Assembly: GCA_959607825.1 (NCBI GenBank)
Contig: CAUHNW010000015.1
Location: 18,120 to 82,119 of the forward strand
DNA: 64,000 bases
Origin: HGM13006 sp900757695
Lineage (GTDB): Bacteria > Bacillota > Clostridia > Oscillospirales > Oscillospiraceae
Direction of reading: 5' to 3'
The first letter of the stretch is position 1; every line of letters begins with the position of its first letter. This document shows, piece after piece, positions 34,588-42,059 of this stretch. The notes beneath the pieces were generated by a model. It did no database searches. It was not told the origin of the DNA and was given only the letters and a program-made list of their open reading frames with translations. The translations under genes and the position numbers were made by a program.

Positions 34588-35487
34588 CTATGATAATTCC
34601 CGTCCGGCCAGCTCTGCGGCCACAGCTCCGTCTGACAGCGCAGTAACGATCTGGCGAATTTCTTTGGTGCGGAGATCACCGGCCACAAAAATACCGGGGA
34701 CAGAGGTGCGGCAGTCCTCACCGGCTACAATATATCCGGCGGAATCCGTATCCACCAGCCCCTGATACAGGGAGGTGTCCGGCTGAAGTCCGATGGCCAC
34801 AAATACGCCGTCAACCGGGAGTGACTCAGTTGCTCCGGCATGGGAAAGGACGATGCCGCTGACTGCGGTCTCCCCGGTGATCTCCTGTACCTGCGTTTCA
34901 AAGCGGACAGTGATGTTTCCTTTGCTATGGAGCCGTTTGACCAAGGAAGCCTGGGCTTTGAGGGTATTTCCACGAACGATCAGCGTGACCTGACTGCACA
35001 GACCTGAGAGATACAGGGCATCCTCAACGGCGGTATTGCCGCCGCCCACTACCGCTACGGATTTCCCACGGTAAAAGGCTCCGTCACAGACAGCACACCA
35101 GCCAACACCCCGCCCGGTAAACTGCTGCTCGCCGGGAACGTCCAGATGCCGCCGGCGAACACCCATGGCGAGGATCACTCGCCGGGCCTCGTAACAGATG
35201 TCGCCATCAGTGCAGATCCGCAGGTGATCTCCCTGAGGCTCTAATCGAACGGCTTTTTCAAAGGCGGTGGTAACGCCCAGACTGTCTACCTGCTGCCCAA
35301 AGCGCATGGCGAGCTCCCAACCCTGGGCATCGGGGGAGCCGGGCATATTCTCAATGACGCCGGTTTCGGCCATTTGGCCGCCGTAGGTCTTTTCTTCCAT
35401 CAAAAGCGTACTGTGGCCAGCCCGAAGACTGTAGAGTGCGGCGGTAAGCCCGGCAGGGCCGCCGCCAATGACGCAGATATCATACAT
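34588..35487 (-). CDS. Thioredoxin-reductase-like flavoenzyme
   Basis: A 299-residue FAD enzyme of the low-molecular-weight thioredoxin reductase family. FAD-binding 'VIGGGPAGLTAALYS' (6-20), redox-active Cys131-A-V-Cys134 in 'WCAVCDGAF', dinucleotide loop 'VVGGGNTAVEDA' (146-157) and the FAD end 'PGIFVAGDLR' are present. The NADPH-discriminating HRRxxxR motif of classical TrxB is replaced by 'VRGNTLKAQ' (171-179), so NADPH is unlikely as donor; NADH or, as in the clostridial ferredoxin-dependent flavin reductases, ferredoxin is possible. Its partner may be the trxA product, but the genes are 29 kb apart. AAGGAGG precedes the ATG. Confidence 0.87.
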   Translation of the reverse strand: MYDICVIGGGPAGLTAALYSLRAGHSTLLMEEKTYGGQMAETGVIENMPGSPDAQGWELAMRFGQQVDSLGVTTAFEKAVRLEPQGDHLRICTDGDICYEARRVILAMGVRRRHLDVPGEQQFTGRGVGWCAVCDGAFYRGKSVAVVGGGNTAVEDALYLSGLCSQVTLIVRGNTLKAQASLVKRLHSKGNITVRFETQVQEITGETAVSGIVLSHAGATESLPVDGVFVAIGLQPDTSLYQGLVDTDSAGYIVAGEDCRTSVPGIFVAGDLRTKEIRQIVTALSDGAVAAELAGRELS

Positions 35488-35554
35488 GGCAGGTCCTCCT
35501 TACGGATCAATTGTGTTCTGTTCCTCAGTATATCACATGATCGTGCGTTTACGC

Positions 35555-35588
35555 AAAAAAAAATCCCTGCCGCAACGTGCGGCAGGGA
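35555..35588 (-). terminator. Terminator of glnN
   Basis: TCCCTGCCGC pairs perfectly with GCGGCAGGGA around a 5-base loop, followed on the minus strand by a run of nine T: a textbook intrinsic terminator. Confidence 0.96.
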
Positions 35589-35603
35589 CATATCATGGGG
35601 AAA

Positions 35604-37691
35604 TTAGACGTAAAACAGCATCTCGGAGTAGCTGGGCAGAGGCCAGTAGTCCTTGCCGATGATGATCTCGCAGTGGTCGGCAGCGGCACGAACCTCGCTC
35701 ATGGCGGGAACCACCTGCTTGCAGTAGTACTCGGCCAGCTCGTAGGTGCCGGTAACGGAGTCTACCTTGTTCATAAGATCATCCAGCTTGTCGGCGGCCT
35801 CGTTCATGTCATCCACATCCTTGGTGACGGAGGCGAGGATCTTTTCCTCAGTCTTGGTGGACAGCGCTTCGCTGACAGCCTTCTTGGCAGCGGCGGTCTC
35901 GGATACGGAGGACAGGAATTCCAGTGCAGCAGGGATCAGCTGACGGCGGGCCATGCCCAGCGTGGTAAGGGCTTCGATGTTGATGACCTTGGAGTAGTGC
36001 TCCAGCTCTACCTCATAGCGGCTCTGCATCTCTACCGGGGAGAGAACGTTCATTTCGCTCATCAGGGCAATGTTCTTCTCGGAGAGCATGGAGGGCAGGG
36101 CATCCACGGTGGTTTTCATGTTCAGAAGTCCACGCTTTTCGGCCTCCGCCTCCCAGTCGGCAGAATAGCCGTTGCCGTTGAAGAGAATGCGCTCATGCTC
36201 CTTAATGGTCTTCTTGATCCATACGGCAGCAGCGGCGGTAAAGTCCTCTGCACCTTCCATTTCGGCGGCAAAGTCCTTGAGCACCTTTGCAACAGCGGTG
36301 TTAAGGACGGTGTTGGCATCGGAAAGGTTCATGGCAGAACCGGGCATACGGAACTCAAACTTGTTGCCGGTGAAGGCGAAGGGCGAGGTACGGTTCCGAT
36401 CCGTGTTGTCCTTGGGGAACACAGGGAGAACGTCAACACCCAAATCGATCTTTGCCTTGCCCTTGGCCTCATAGGGGCTGTCATTGGCGATGGAGTCGAG
36501 AATATCGCCCAGCTCGTCGCCCACAAAGATGGAAATGATGGCCGGGGGAGCCTCGTTGGCACCCAGACGATGGTCATTTCCGGGGGAGGCAACGGTGGTG
36601 CGGAGCAGATCCTGATAGTCGTCCACCGCCTTGATGACAGCGGTCAGGAAGGTCAGGAACTGGAGGTTATCCATGGGGGTATCGCCGGGATCCAGCAGGT
36701 TTTCGCTGCCTGCGGACAGAGACCAGTTGTTGTGCTTGCCGGAGCCGTTGACACCGTCAAAGGGCTTCTCGTGGAGCAGGCACACAAGGCCGTGGCGCTC
36801 GGCGACCTTCTTCATCATTTCCATGGTCAGCAGGTTGTGGTCAATGGCCTTATTGGTGGTATCAAAGATCGGAGCCAGCTCATGCTGTGCGGGAGCTACC
36901 TCGTTGTGCTTGGTCCTGGCGGGGACGCCCAGCTTCCAGAGCTCGTCGTCCAGCTCCTTCATAAATTCAGAGACCTGAGGGCGAATCACACCAAAGTAAT
37001 GCTCCTCCAGCTCCTGTCCCTTGGCGGCGGAGTGACCGAACAGGGTGCGGCCGGTGAGAATCAGATCCTCTCTCTGCTCGTAGTCCTCCTTGCGGATCAG
37101 GAAATACTCCTGCTCGGGGCCAACGGTGGAGGATACATGGGTATAGTTTTTGCCGAACAGCTTCAGAACCTTGCAGGCCTCCGTGGAAATGGCCTTCATG
37201 GAGCGGAGCAGAGGGGTCTTCTTGTCCAGTGCCTCGCCGGTATAGGAGCAGAAAGCCGTGGGGATGCACAGAACGTCATCCTTTACAAAGGCGTAGCTGG
37301 TGGGATCCCATGCCGTGTAGCCACGGGCCTCACAGGTGGCACGCAGGCCGCCGGAGGGGAAGGAAGAGGCGTCAGGCTCGCCCTGAATCAGCTCCTTGCC
37401 CTTAAATTCCATAATGGCAGTGCCATCGCCCATAGGGGAAACAAAGCCATCGTGCTTCTCGGAGGTAATGCCGGTGAGAGGCTGGAACCAGTGGGTATAA
37501 TGGGTGGCGCCCTTTTCGATGGCCCAGTCCTTCATAACACTGGCAACCACGTTGGCCACGTCCAGATCCAAAGGCTTGCCCTCGTCAATGGTGGCCTTCA
37601 GGCTTTTGTAGGTGGCGCTGGGAAGGCGCTCCTTCATTACATGCTCATTGAATACCATGGAGCCGTAGATGTCCTTGGTGTTTGCTGCCAT
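35604..37691 (-). CDS. glnN: Glutamine synthetase type III
   Basis: A 695-residue GSIII that makes glutamine from glutamate, ammonium and ATP as a dodecamer. Family-specific text includes 'FNEHVMKERLPSATYKSL' at the start, 'HWFQPLTGITSEKHD' (about 67-81), 'STVGPEQEYFLI', the ATP/Glu-site stretch 'VNGSGKHNNWSLS' and 'ANTVLNTAVAKVLKDFA'. It is unrelated in length to the 450-residue type I enzyme. AAGGAG precedes the ATG. A sigma-A promoter and a leader with an early terminator upstream imply attenuation control, described separately. Confidence 0.97.
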   Translation of the reverse strand: MAANTKDIYGSMVFNEHVMKERLPSATYKSLKATIDEGKPLDLDVANVVASVMKDWAIEKGATHYTHWFQPLTGITSEKHDGFVSPMGDGTAIMEFKGKELIQGEPDASSFPSGGLRATCEARGYTAWDPTSYAFVKDDVLCIPTAFCSYTGEALDKKTPLLRSMKAISTEACKVLKLFGKNYTHVSSTVGPEQEYFLIRKEDYEQREDLILTGRTLFGHSAAKGQELEEHYFGVIRPQVSEFMKELDDELWKLGVPARTKHNEVAPAQHELAPIFDTTNKAIDHNLLTMEMMKKVAERHGLVCLLHEKPFDGVNGSGKHNNWSLSAGSENLLDPGDTPMDNLQFLTFLTAVIKAVDDYQDLLRTTVASPGNDHRLGANEAPPAIISIFVGDELGDILDSIANDSPYEAKGKAKIDLGVDVLPVFPKDNTDRNRTSPFAFTGNKFEFRMPGSAMNLSDANTVLNTAVAKVLKDFAAEMEGAEDFTAAAAVWIKKTIKEHERILFNGNGYSADWEAEAEKRGLLNMKTTVDALPSMLSEKNIALMSEMNVLSPVEMQSRYEVELEHYSKVINIEALTTLGMARRQLIPAALEFLSSVSETAAAKKAVSEALSTKTEEKILASVTKDVDDMNEAADKLDDLMNKVDSVTGTYELAEYYCKQVVPAMSEVRAAADHCEIIIGKDYWPLPSYSEMLFYV

Positions 37692-37734
37692 ATTAATCTA
37701 CTCCTTTTTAAGTTCTCCGCAGTGCGGGTGAATT

Positions 37735-37783
37735 CAAAAAAATAGGCGCCGTGAGGGGGTCCCTCACAGCGCCCTTGCTGTAA
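37735..37783 (-). promoter_or_regulatory. glnN leader attenuator
   Basis: Read on the minus strand, a hairpin UUACAGC/GCUGUGA with hexaloop AAGGGC (37764-37783) starts at about the first transcribed base. Its 3' arm is also part of a terminator, GGCGC-(T)-GTGAGGG/CCCTCAC-(G)-GCGCC (37745-37773), followed by a U-rich run. The two cannot coexist. A six-base loop with A at position 1 and G at position 4 is the recognition pattern of ANTAR antiterminator proteins, so ANTAR control of glnN is a reasonable inference. Confidence 0.7.
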
Positions 37784-37790
37784 TGACCAC

Positions 37791-37819
37791 ATTATACTGC
37801 AATTTTGGTAGATGGTCAA
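37791..37819 (-). promoter_or_regulatory. sigma-A promoter of glnN
   Basis: On the minus strand TTGACC and TATAAT are 17 bases apart, giving a start near 37784 and a leader of about 93 nt. Confidence 0.88.
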
Positions 37820-38017
37820 TTGCATTTTTGCTGAATTTTGTGGGAAATGCATTTTATTTTCGTGCACTATGCAAAAGCACAAAAACCTGCGGGATTTGAA
37901 AAAAATCCCGGTCAGAATGCAGACGATCGGTCTATTCCTACAAGATATGCAGGGGGAATTGCTTTTTGCGATGGATTGTGTTATGGTGCACATAGATAAA
38001 CCGGGGAGGTATGTTCG

Positions 38018-38725
38018 ATGAGATTAAAGGTTATCGCAATTTTGCTGTGCATTGCGTGCATTTGTACCATAACGGGCTGCGGCAGCAGGGTTGTTTCGGA
38101 AAGCGTGGAGGCGTCTGCTTCGCCGCAGGAGGCCTTTGGCAATGCACCAGTTGCGTCGCCGGAGCTGGCGGCGCAGACGGCGCAGACGGAGATGGGGGCG
38201 GCCGAAGAAAGCGAGGCAATGCCGGAGGAGCGCGAGGATGGGGCATTTCATCAGCAGCTGGCAGCGGTAATCCTGTGCCGGCAGGACGGACTGAAGTATG
38301 ATCCGGAGGATCCGGTGTACTTCTGGCGTGCGGTGGGTTATCTGGTGGGAATGACTGCGCCCAATGAGCTTACAGAGGAGACGGAGCAATCAGGCGTTTA
38401 CCGGGTGACGCAGGAGAATATACAGGTCTTTGTGCAGGCCGTATTTGCGGACTTTTCCGGACAGATCCCATCGGTGACAGAGGAAGACCCGGTGGTGAGT
38501 ATGGGTGAAAATGGAGACTATCTGTTTCATATGCCCGCAGTTGCCGTCAGTCTGACCTCCGTGGAGTTGATGCCTGGCGCAGATGGAGATACCGTACGGG
38601 TCGAGGCGGGCATAGACGGAAAGCCGGCAGGGACCTATGAGATCGCACTGGAAGATTATACCGGGCCGGAGATCGGAATGCGGAAGTTTTCCCATAGTAT
38701 TGCCGGCGTGGAAACAAAGTCCTGA
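38018..38725 (+). CDS. Predicted lipoprotein of unknown function
   Basis: A 235-residue protein with a lipoprotein signal: basic start, hydrophobic core 6-17 and lipobox 'TITGC' with Cys21. Residues 22-75 are Ala/Glu/Ser-rich and probably flexible; the folded part (about 75-235) shows no motif I can name. GGGGAGG lies 8 bases before the ATG. It stands alone between glnN and the LytTR regulator. The remaining part of the 37820-38017 gap shows no gene. Confidence 0.78.
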   Translation: MRLKVIAILLCIACICTITGCGSRVVSESVEASASPQEAFGNAPVASPELAAQTAQTEMGAAEESEAMPEEREDGAFHQQLAAVILCRQDGLKYDPEDPVYFWRAVGYLVGMTAPNELTEETEQSGVYRVTQENIQVFVQAVFADFSGQIPSVTEEDPVVSMGENGDYLFHMPAVAVSLTSVELMPGADGDTVRVEAGIDGKPAGTYEIALEDYTGPEIGMRKFSHSIAGVETKS

Positions 38726-38783
38726 CGGTGTCAGAAAGAGAAAAATCTGCGCAAAAAAGCATTGAAAAAATCTGGTTTCAAGG

Positions 38784-38812
38784 TTGACATAAAAAATCTT
38801 CTCTGATACAAT
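38784..38812 (+). promoter_or_regulatory. sigma-A promoter of the LytTR-PAS gene
   Basis: TTGACA and TACAAT are separated by 17 bases. Transcription would begin near 38819, which excludes the upstream GTG at 38817 as start codon and supports the ATG at 38847. Confidence 0.85.
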
Positions 38813-38846
38813 TTAGGTGAAAACAACGGAAGGGAAGTGCGGAGCG

Positions 38847-39572
38847 ATGAAGGCTGTGCTGACGGTGCACGCAGACTATCGCAAGGCACAGATTCCTGCT
38901 GATGATATTGCCTATATTACGGTGGAGGATCGTAAAACAAAGATCACACGGGGCTCCGGTGCAGTGCTGCGCACCAATCAGAGCCTGAAGGATGTCTTTG
39001 CGCAGCTGCCGGAGGATACGTTTCTCAATATCAACCGCGGAATCATTGTGTCAAAGAAATTTATCGAATCGGAGAAAAACGGCGTGATCACCATGATGGA
39101 CGGGACACAGTTTCGGCGTCGGGTTCGGTCGGATCGGATGCCCAAGCGGCCCAAACCTGCGCCGCGGCAGGAAAAGCATGTGGTGTGTCCGGCAGAGGTG
39201 CTGGGCCAGTGGCTGGATCCCATGCCCATGCCCATGCTTGTAATGGAGCTGGTGTACGGAGCTGGCGGCGTGGATTTCCGGATCCGGTATCTCAGCAGGG
39301 AAATGGCACGGCTGGAGAGCGTTACCATGGAAGAGGCGCTGGATCAGTCGGTATTGAAGCTGAGCAATGTGGGGAACCCCAGATGGATGGCAATTTTTGC
39401 GGATGTGGCCATTCATGGCGGTTCCCGAGTGATCGAGGATGTGCTGGAGGGCTCAGGCAAGTATATGCAGCTGAGATGTTACCAGCCACAGCCGGGCTTC
39501 TGCGGCTGTGTGCTGACGGATCTTACCAAGGAAAATAATCTGGTGCAGGAGTTGTTCCGGGCCAGAGCGTGA
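38847..39572 (+). CDS. LytTR DNA-binding protein with C-terminal PAS-like domain
   Basis: A 241-residue regulator. Residues 1-100 form a LytTR domain: 'ADDIAYITVEDRKTKIT' (18-34), 'LKDVFAQLPEDTFLNINRGIIVS' in outline (about 46-68) and the terminal strand 'MMDGTQFRRRVRSDR'. After a basic linker a PAS-like sensor fold follows (about 122-235; 'PMLVMELVY', 'FRIRYLSREMARLESVTMEE', 'VLTDLTKENN'). There is no phospho-receiver domain. Having LytTR in front and the sensor behind is the reverse of the common order. It has its own promoter and terminator and no histidine kinase nearby, so it is likely a one-component sensor-regulator for the surface protein gene downstream or for distant genes. Confidence 0.8.
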   Translation: MKAVLTVHADYRKAQIPADDIAYITVEDRKTKITRGSGAVLRTNQSLKDVFAQLPEDTFLNINRGIIVSKKFIESEKNGVITMMDGTQFRRRVRSDRMPKRPKPAPRQEKHVVCPAEVLGQWLDPMPMPMLVMELVYGAGGVDFRIRYLSREMARLESVTMEEALDQSVLKLSNVGNPRWMAIFADVAIHGGSRVIEDVLEGSGKYMQLRCYQPQPGFCGCVLTDLTKENNLVQELFRARA

Positions 39573-39590
39573 AGGAATATCAGGGAAATG

Positions 39591-39622
39591 GGCATGCTGC
39601 GTTTGCGGCATGCCTATTTTTT
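39591..39622 (+). terminator. Terminator of the LytTR-PAS gene
   Basis: GGCATGC pairs with GCATGCC around a 9-base loop that can close further, followed by TATTTTTTG. Confidence 0.9.
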
Positions 39623-39783
39623 GACCATGAGAAAAATGGAACAGGCTGGATATATTTTGAACGGTAAATTAGACAAATTAAGGTTTTGAATTTCGTTCGA
39701 TCCCAAACTGAATTCTGCTTTTCTTCCCACAGAAAATACCGTATAATGAAAAAAGAATCCACTGGAAAAAAGGAGGAAGCAAG

Positions 39784-41694
39784 ATGGGAAAGAAATGGAT
39801 CAGGCTCCTTTCAATGGCTCTGTGTCTGACGATTCCTTTGGGCTATGCGCCACTGGCGGCGGATATGGCTCCGCCGGATGGGATGATGGGCCCGCCGCCG
39901 GGTGGAGATATGGGGGCAGGCGGCCCGCCGCCCGGGGACAGCGCACCAACCAATGCAGCCATTGTGATTACGGACGGGGCGGAGGATACAGCGGCGGAAT
40001 ATGAGCCGGGGGCCTATGCCGGTCAGATCAAGGCAGGAGACGGGATGCTTACCATTGACGGGCTGGAGCTTTCCAGTGGGGACTATACCTTCAATGGTCT
40101 GGTGGTATCAGGCTCCGATTCTGTGGTGCGCCTGCAAAAAAGCAGCATTGTGTTAGGGGTAGATACGGAGGCCACAGACGATGATACCGGCGGTGCGGCA
40201 GTGAATCTTGACAATGGTGCGACCCTGTATATTTCAGATTCCGACCTGACGGTGGACGGTGCGGCGCGCTATGTAACGGCCAACTATAATGACGCAACAT
40301 TGATCGTGAATCACGCTACGGTGACCTCTACGGGCAGCAACGAGTATACGGCGGGCGTTTCGGAGCCATTTTCCAATGAGGCGCTGCTGATCTCCGGTAC
40401 AGCCAGAGCGAATTTCTCTATTGGAGCTACCAAGACCTATTATTATGACTCTGTATGTACCGCTGAGGGCTGGGCGGCGCTTTCCACGGACTCGGCCACC
40501 GGTGACGGGCTGGATTTGTATGCCTATAATACGGAGGGTGTGGCCCAGAACGGGGGATATTCCACCTATGCGGATACCAACTGCCGGGTGTGGCTCTATG
40601 GAAGCAGACTTACTGCGGCGGAGATCGGCTGCATTATTTCCAAGAGCGGCCAGATCCATGCCTATCACAGCGACAGCGCCGATGACGAAGTGATGCAGTA
40701 CCATGAGGGAAGTCCGGTGAGTACCGATACCCGCATCGTGGGCGGGCGCAACGCAGTGATGATCCATGCGCCGGATATGATGGGGCAGGGCGTTATGGCG
40801 GCGGACTGCGGCACGTTTTATGCGGAGAATACCTTCCTTGGGACAGACGATGATCTGAAATCCACCAAGGATTATCACGATTACGGGGAGGCCGTGGGGG
40901 CATATATCGAAGCTGTCAGCGGCGATGTATTCCTGATCCGCTCCACCTCGGCAGATATTCAGCTGAAAAATGTGGAGATGGAGAGCTATAACGGCGTCCT
41001 TGTACATACGGTCCTCAATTCGGATTCCATGGGCAATTTCCTTGCCGCCGGAGACGGCGAACAGGTGAAGCCTGTGGCTGTGACCATGAAAGATATGGAG
41101 GTTACCGGAGATATTCTCCATGAGGATTATCAGCGGAGAATGACAGTGGAACTGGAAAATGCCACGTTGACCGGGAATATCGTTTCCGGCACCATGGACA
41201 GCTGGAACAGCCGGTGGAGTCAGTATGGTGAAGTGAATTGGGTGGTAGACGGCAGCTTCGACGCCGATTACGGCGTTGCGCTGACAGTGGGCGAGGGTGC
41301 CCGGTGGAATGTCACCGGAGAATCCAGCCTCAGAAGCCTGACGGTAGAAGCAGGCGGCGAGATCAGTGGGGCAATTACGCTGGATGGCCAGCCGTTGGAG
41401 CCGGAGGCAGGGGAGACCTACACAGGCCAGATCCTGGTGAAGGGGGCGGAACCTCAGGAGACGGAAGCACAGGAAGAGGACTCGGTAGAGGCTCCGGCAG
41501 AGGTGATGGCGCAGCAGCCGGTGGAAACCCCGGCGGCGCAGGAGCGCACACAGGAGCCGGTGACGGTACCGGAGGAGCCTGCGGCGGAGCACTCAAGCGG
41601 AAGCGGAACCGTAGTCATTGCCGTGGCACTGGGAGTAGTGGCGCTGGCGATCATCTTCGGCGCTGCGGCTGCTGCAAAAAAGAAAAAGAAGTAG
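39784..41694 (+). CDS. Surface-anchored beta-helix (carbohydrate-binding-like) protein
   Basis: A 636-residue exported protein. A signal peptide (about 1-26) is followed by a Pro/Gly/Met/Asp-rich stretch ('PPDGMMGPPPGGDM' near 30-45), then a long repetitive beta-strand region (about 60-560) with 'LTIDGLELSSGDYTFNGL', 'LLISGTARANF' and similar short strand-turn units typical of right-handed beta-helices. The last 100 residues are Glu/Pro/Thr-rich, one membrane segment (about 612-631) and a lysine tail, so it is membrane-anchored rather than sortase-linked. AAGGAGG precedes the ATG; TATAAT at 39742 may be its -10. It could bind polysaccharide or host surfaces; no catalytic motif is evident. Confidence 0.8.
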   Translation: MGKKWIRLLSMALCLTIPLGYAPLAADMAPPDGMMGPPPGGDMGAGGPPPGDSAPTNAAIVITDGAEDTAAEYEPGAYAGQIKAGDGMLTIDGLELSSGDYTFNGLVVSGSDSVVRLQKSSIVLGVDTEATDDDTGGAAVNLDNGATLYISDSDLTVDGAARYVTANYNDATLIVNHATVTSTGSNEYTAGVSEPFSNEALLISGTARANFSIGATKTYYYDSVCTAEGWAALSTDSATGDGLDLYAYNTEGVAQNGGYSTYADTNCRVWLYGSRLTAAEIGCIISKSGQIHAYHSDSADDEVMQYHEGSPVSTDTRIVGGRNAVMIHAPDMMGQGVMAADCGTFYAENTFLGTDDDLKSTKDYHDYGEAVGAYIEAVSGDVFLIRSTSADIQLKNVEMESYNGVLVHTVLNSDSMGNFLAAGDGEQVKPVAVTMKDMEVTGDILHEDYQRRMTVELENATLTGNIVSGTMDSWNSRWSQYGEVNWVVDGSFDADYGVALTVGEGARWNVTGESSLRSLTVEAGGEISGAITLDGQPLEPEAGETYTGQILVKGAEPQETEAQEEDSVEAPAEVMAQQPVETPAAQERTQEPVTVPEEPAAEHSSGSGTVVIAVALGVVALAIIFGAAAAAKKKKK

Positions 41695-41724
41695 CACAGC
41701 ATCACTGCATGGCCTGTGATGGAT

Positions 41725-41754
41725 TCGGAGGGCATCCGTTTGGGTGCCCTCCGA
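41725..41754 (+). terminator. Probable terminator of the beta-helix gene
   Basis: TCGGAGGGCA pairs perfectly with TGCCCTCCGA around a 10-base loop; the tail is AAAAATTT, not a clean T tract. Confidence 0.6.
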
Positions 41755-41771
41755 AAAATTTGGTCAGACCA

Positions 41772-41800
41772 TTGACAAAACAGAGCGACATTGCTACAAT
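41772..41800 (+). promoter_or_regulatory. sigma-A promoter of thrS
   Basis: TTGACA and TACAAT are 17 bases apart, placing the start near 41807 and giving a leader of about 250 nt. Confidence 0.88.
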
Positions 41801-41806
41801 ACCCTT

Positions 41807-42030
41807 ACAAGGCAATGACGGAACCAGTACCGCTGTTTCGGATTCCAGAGAGAGGCACAGAGGCTGAAAGTGCTTTATGACGGGAGAGCGGGAACACCAG
41901 TCCTGAGCTGCTGTGGGGCGTATTTACAAAACACAGACGTATTTCCGCGTTAAGGATCAATGAGTGAAACCATAAGGTGGAACCGTGCACTGCACCCTTA
42001 TGAGCCTTCGGGCTTATAAGGGTTTTATTT
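41807..42030 (+). promoter_or_regulatory. T-box riboswitch (tRNA-Thr) ahead of thrS
   Basis: The leader holds a Stem I region with a specifier loop containing GAACACC (codon ACC, Thr, at 41896-41898), a T-box bulge AGGTGGAACCGTG (41976-41987), and a terminator hairpin (41994-42023) with ACCCTTAT/ATAAGGGT arms and a TTTTATTTTTT tail. The UGGA of the bulge fits a tRNA with discriminator U, as in Firmicutes tRNA-Thr. Uncharged tRNA-Thr would stabilise the antiterminator and let thrS be read. Confidence 0.93.
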
Positions 42031-42059
42031 TTTGATTTTTCTAAAGGAGATGTTTCCCT

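Noticed and set aside
35577..37745. 722-codon open frame antisense to glnN
   Set aside because: Shadow of the type III glutamine synthetase, without its own ribosome site or promoter.
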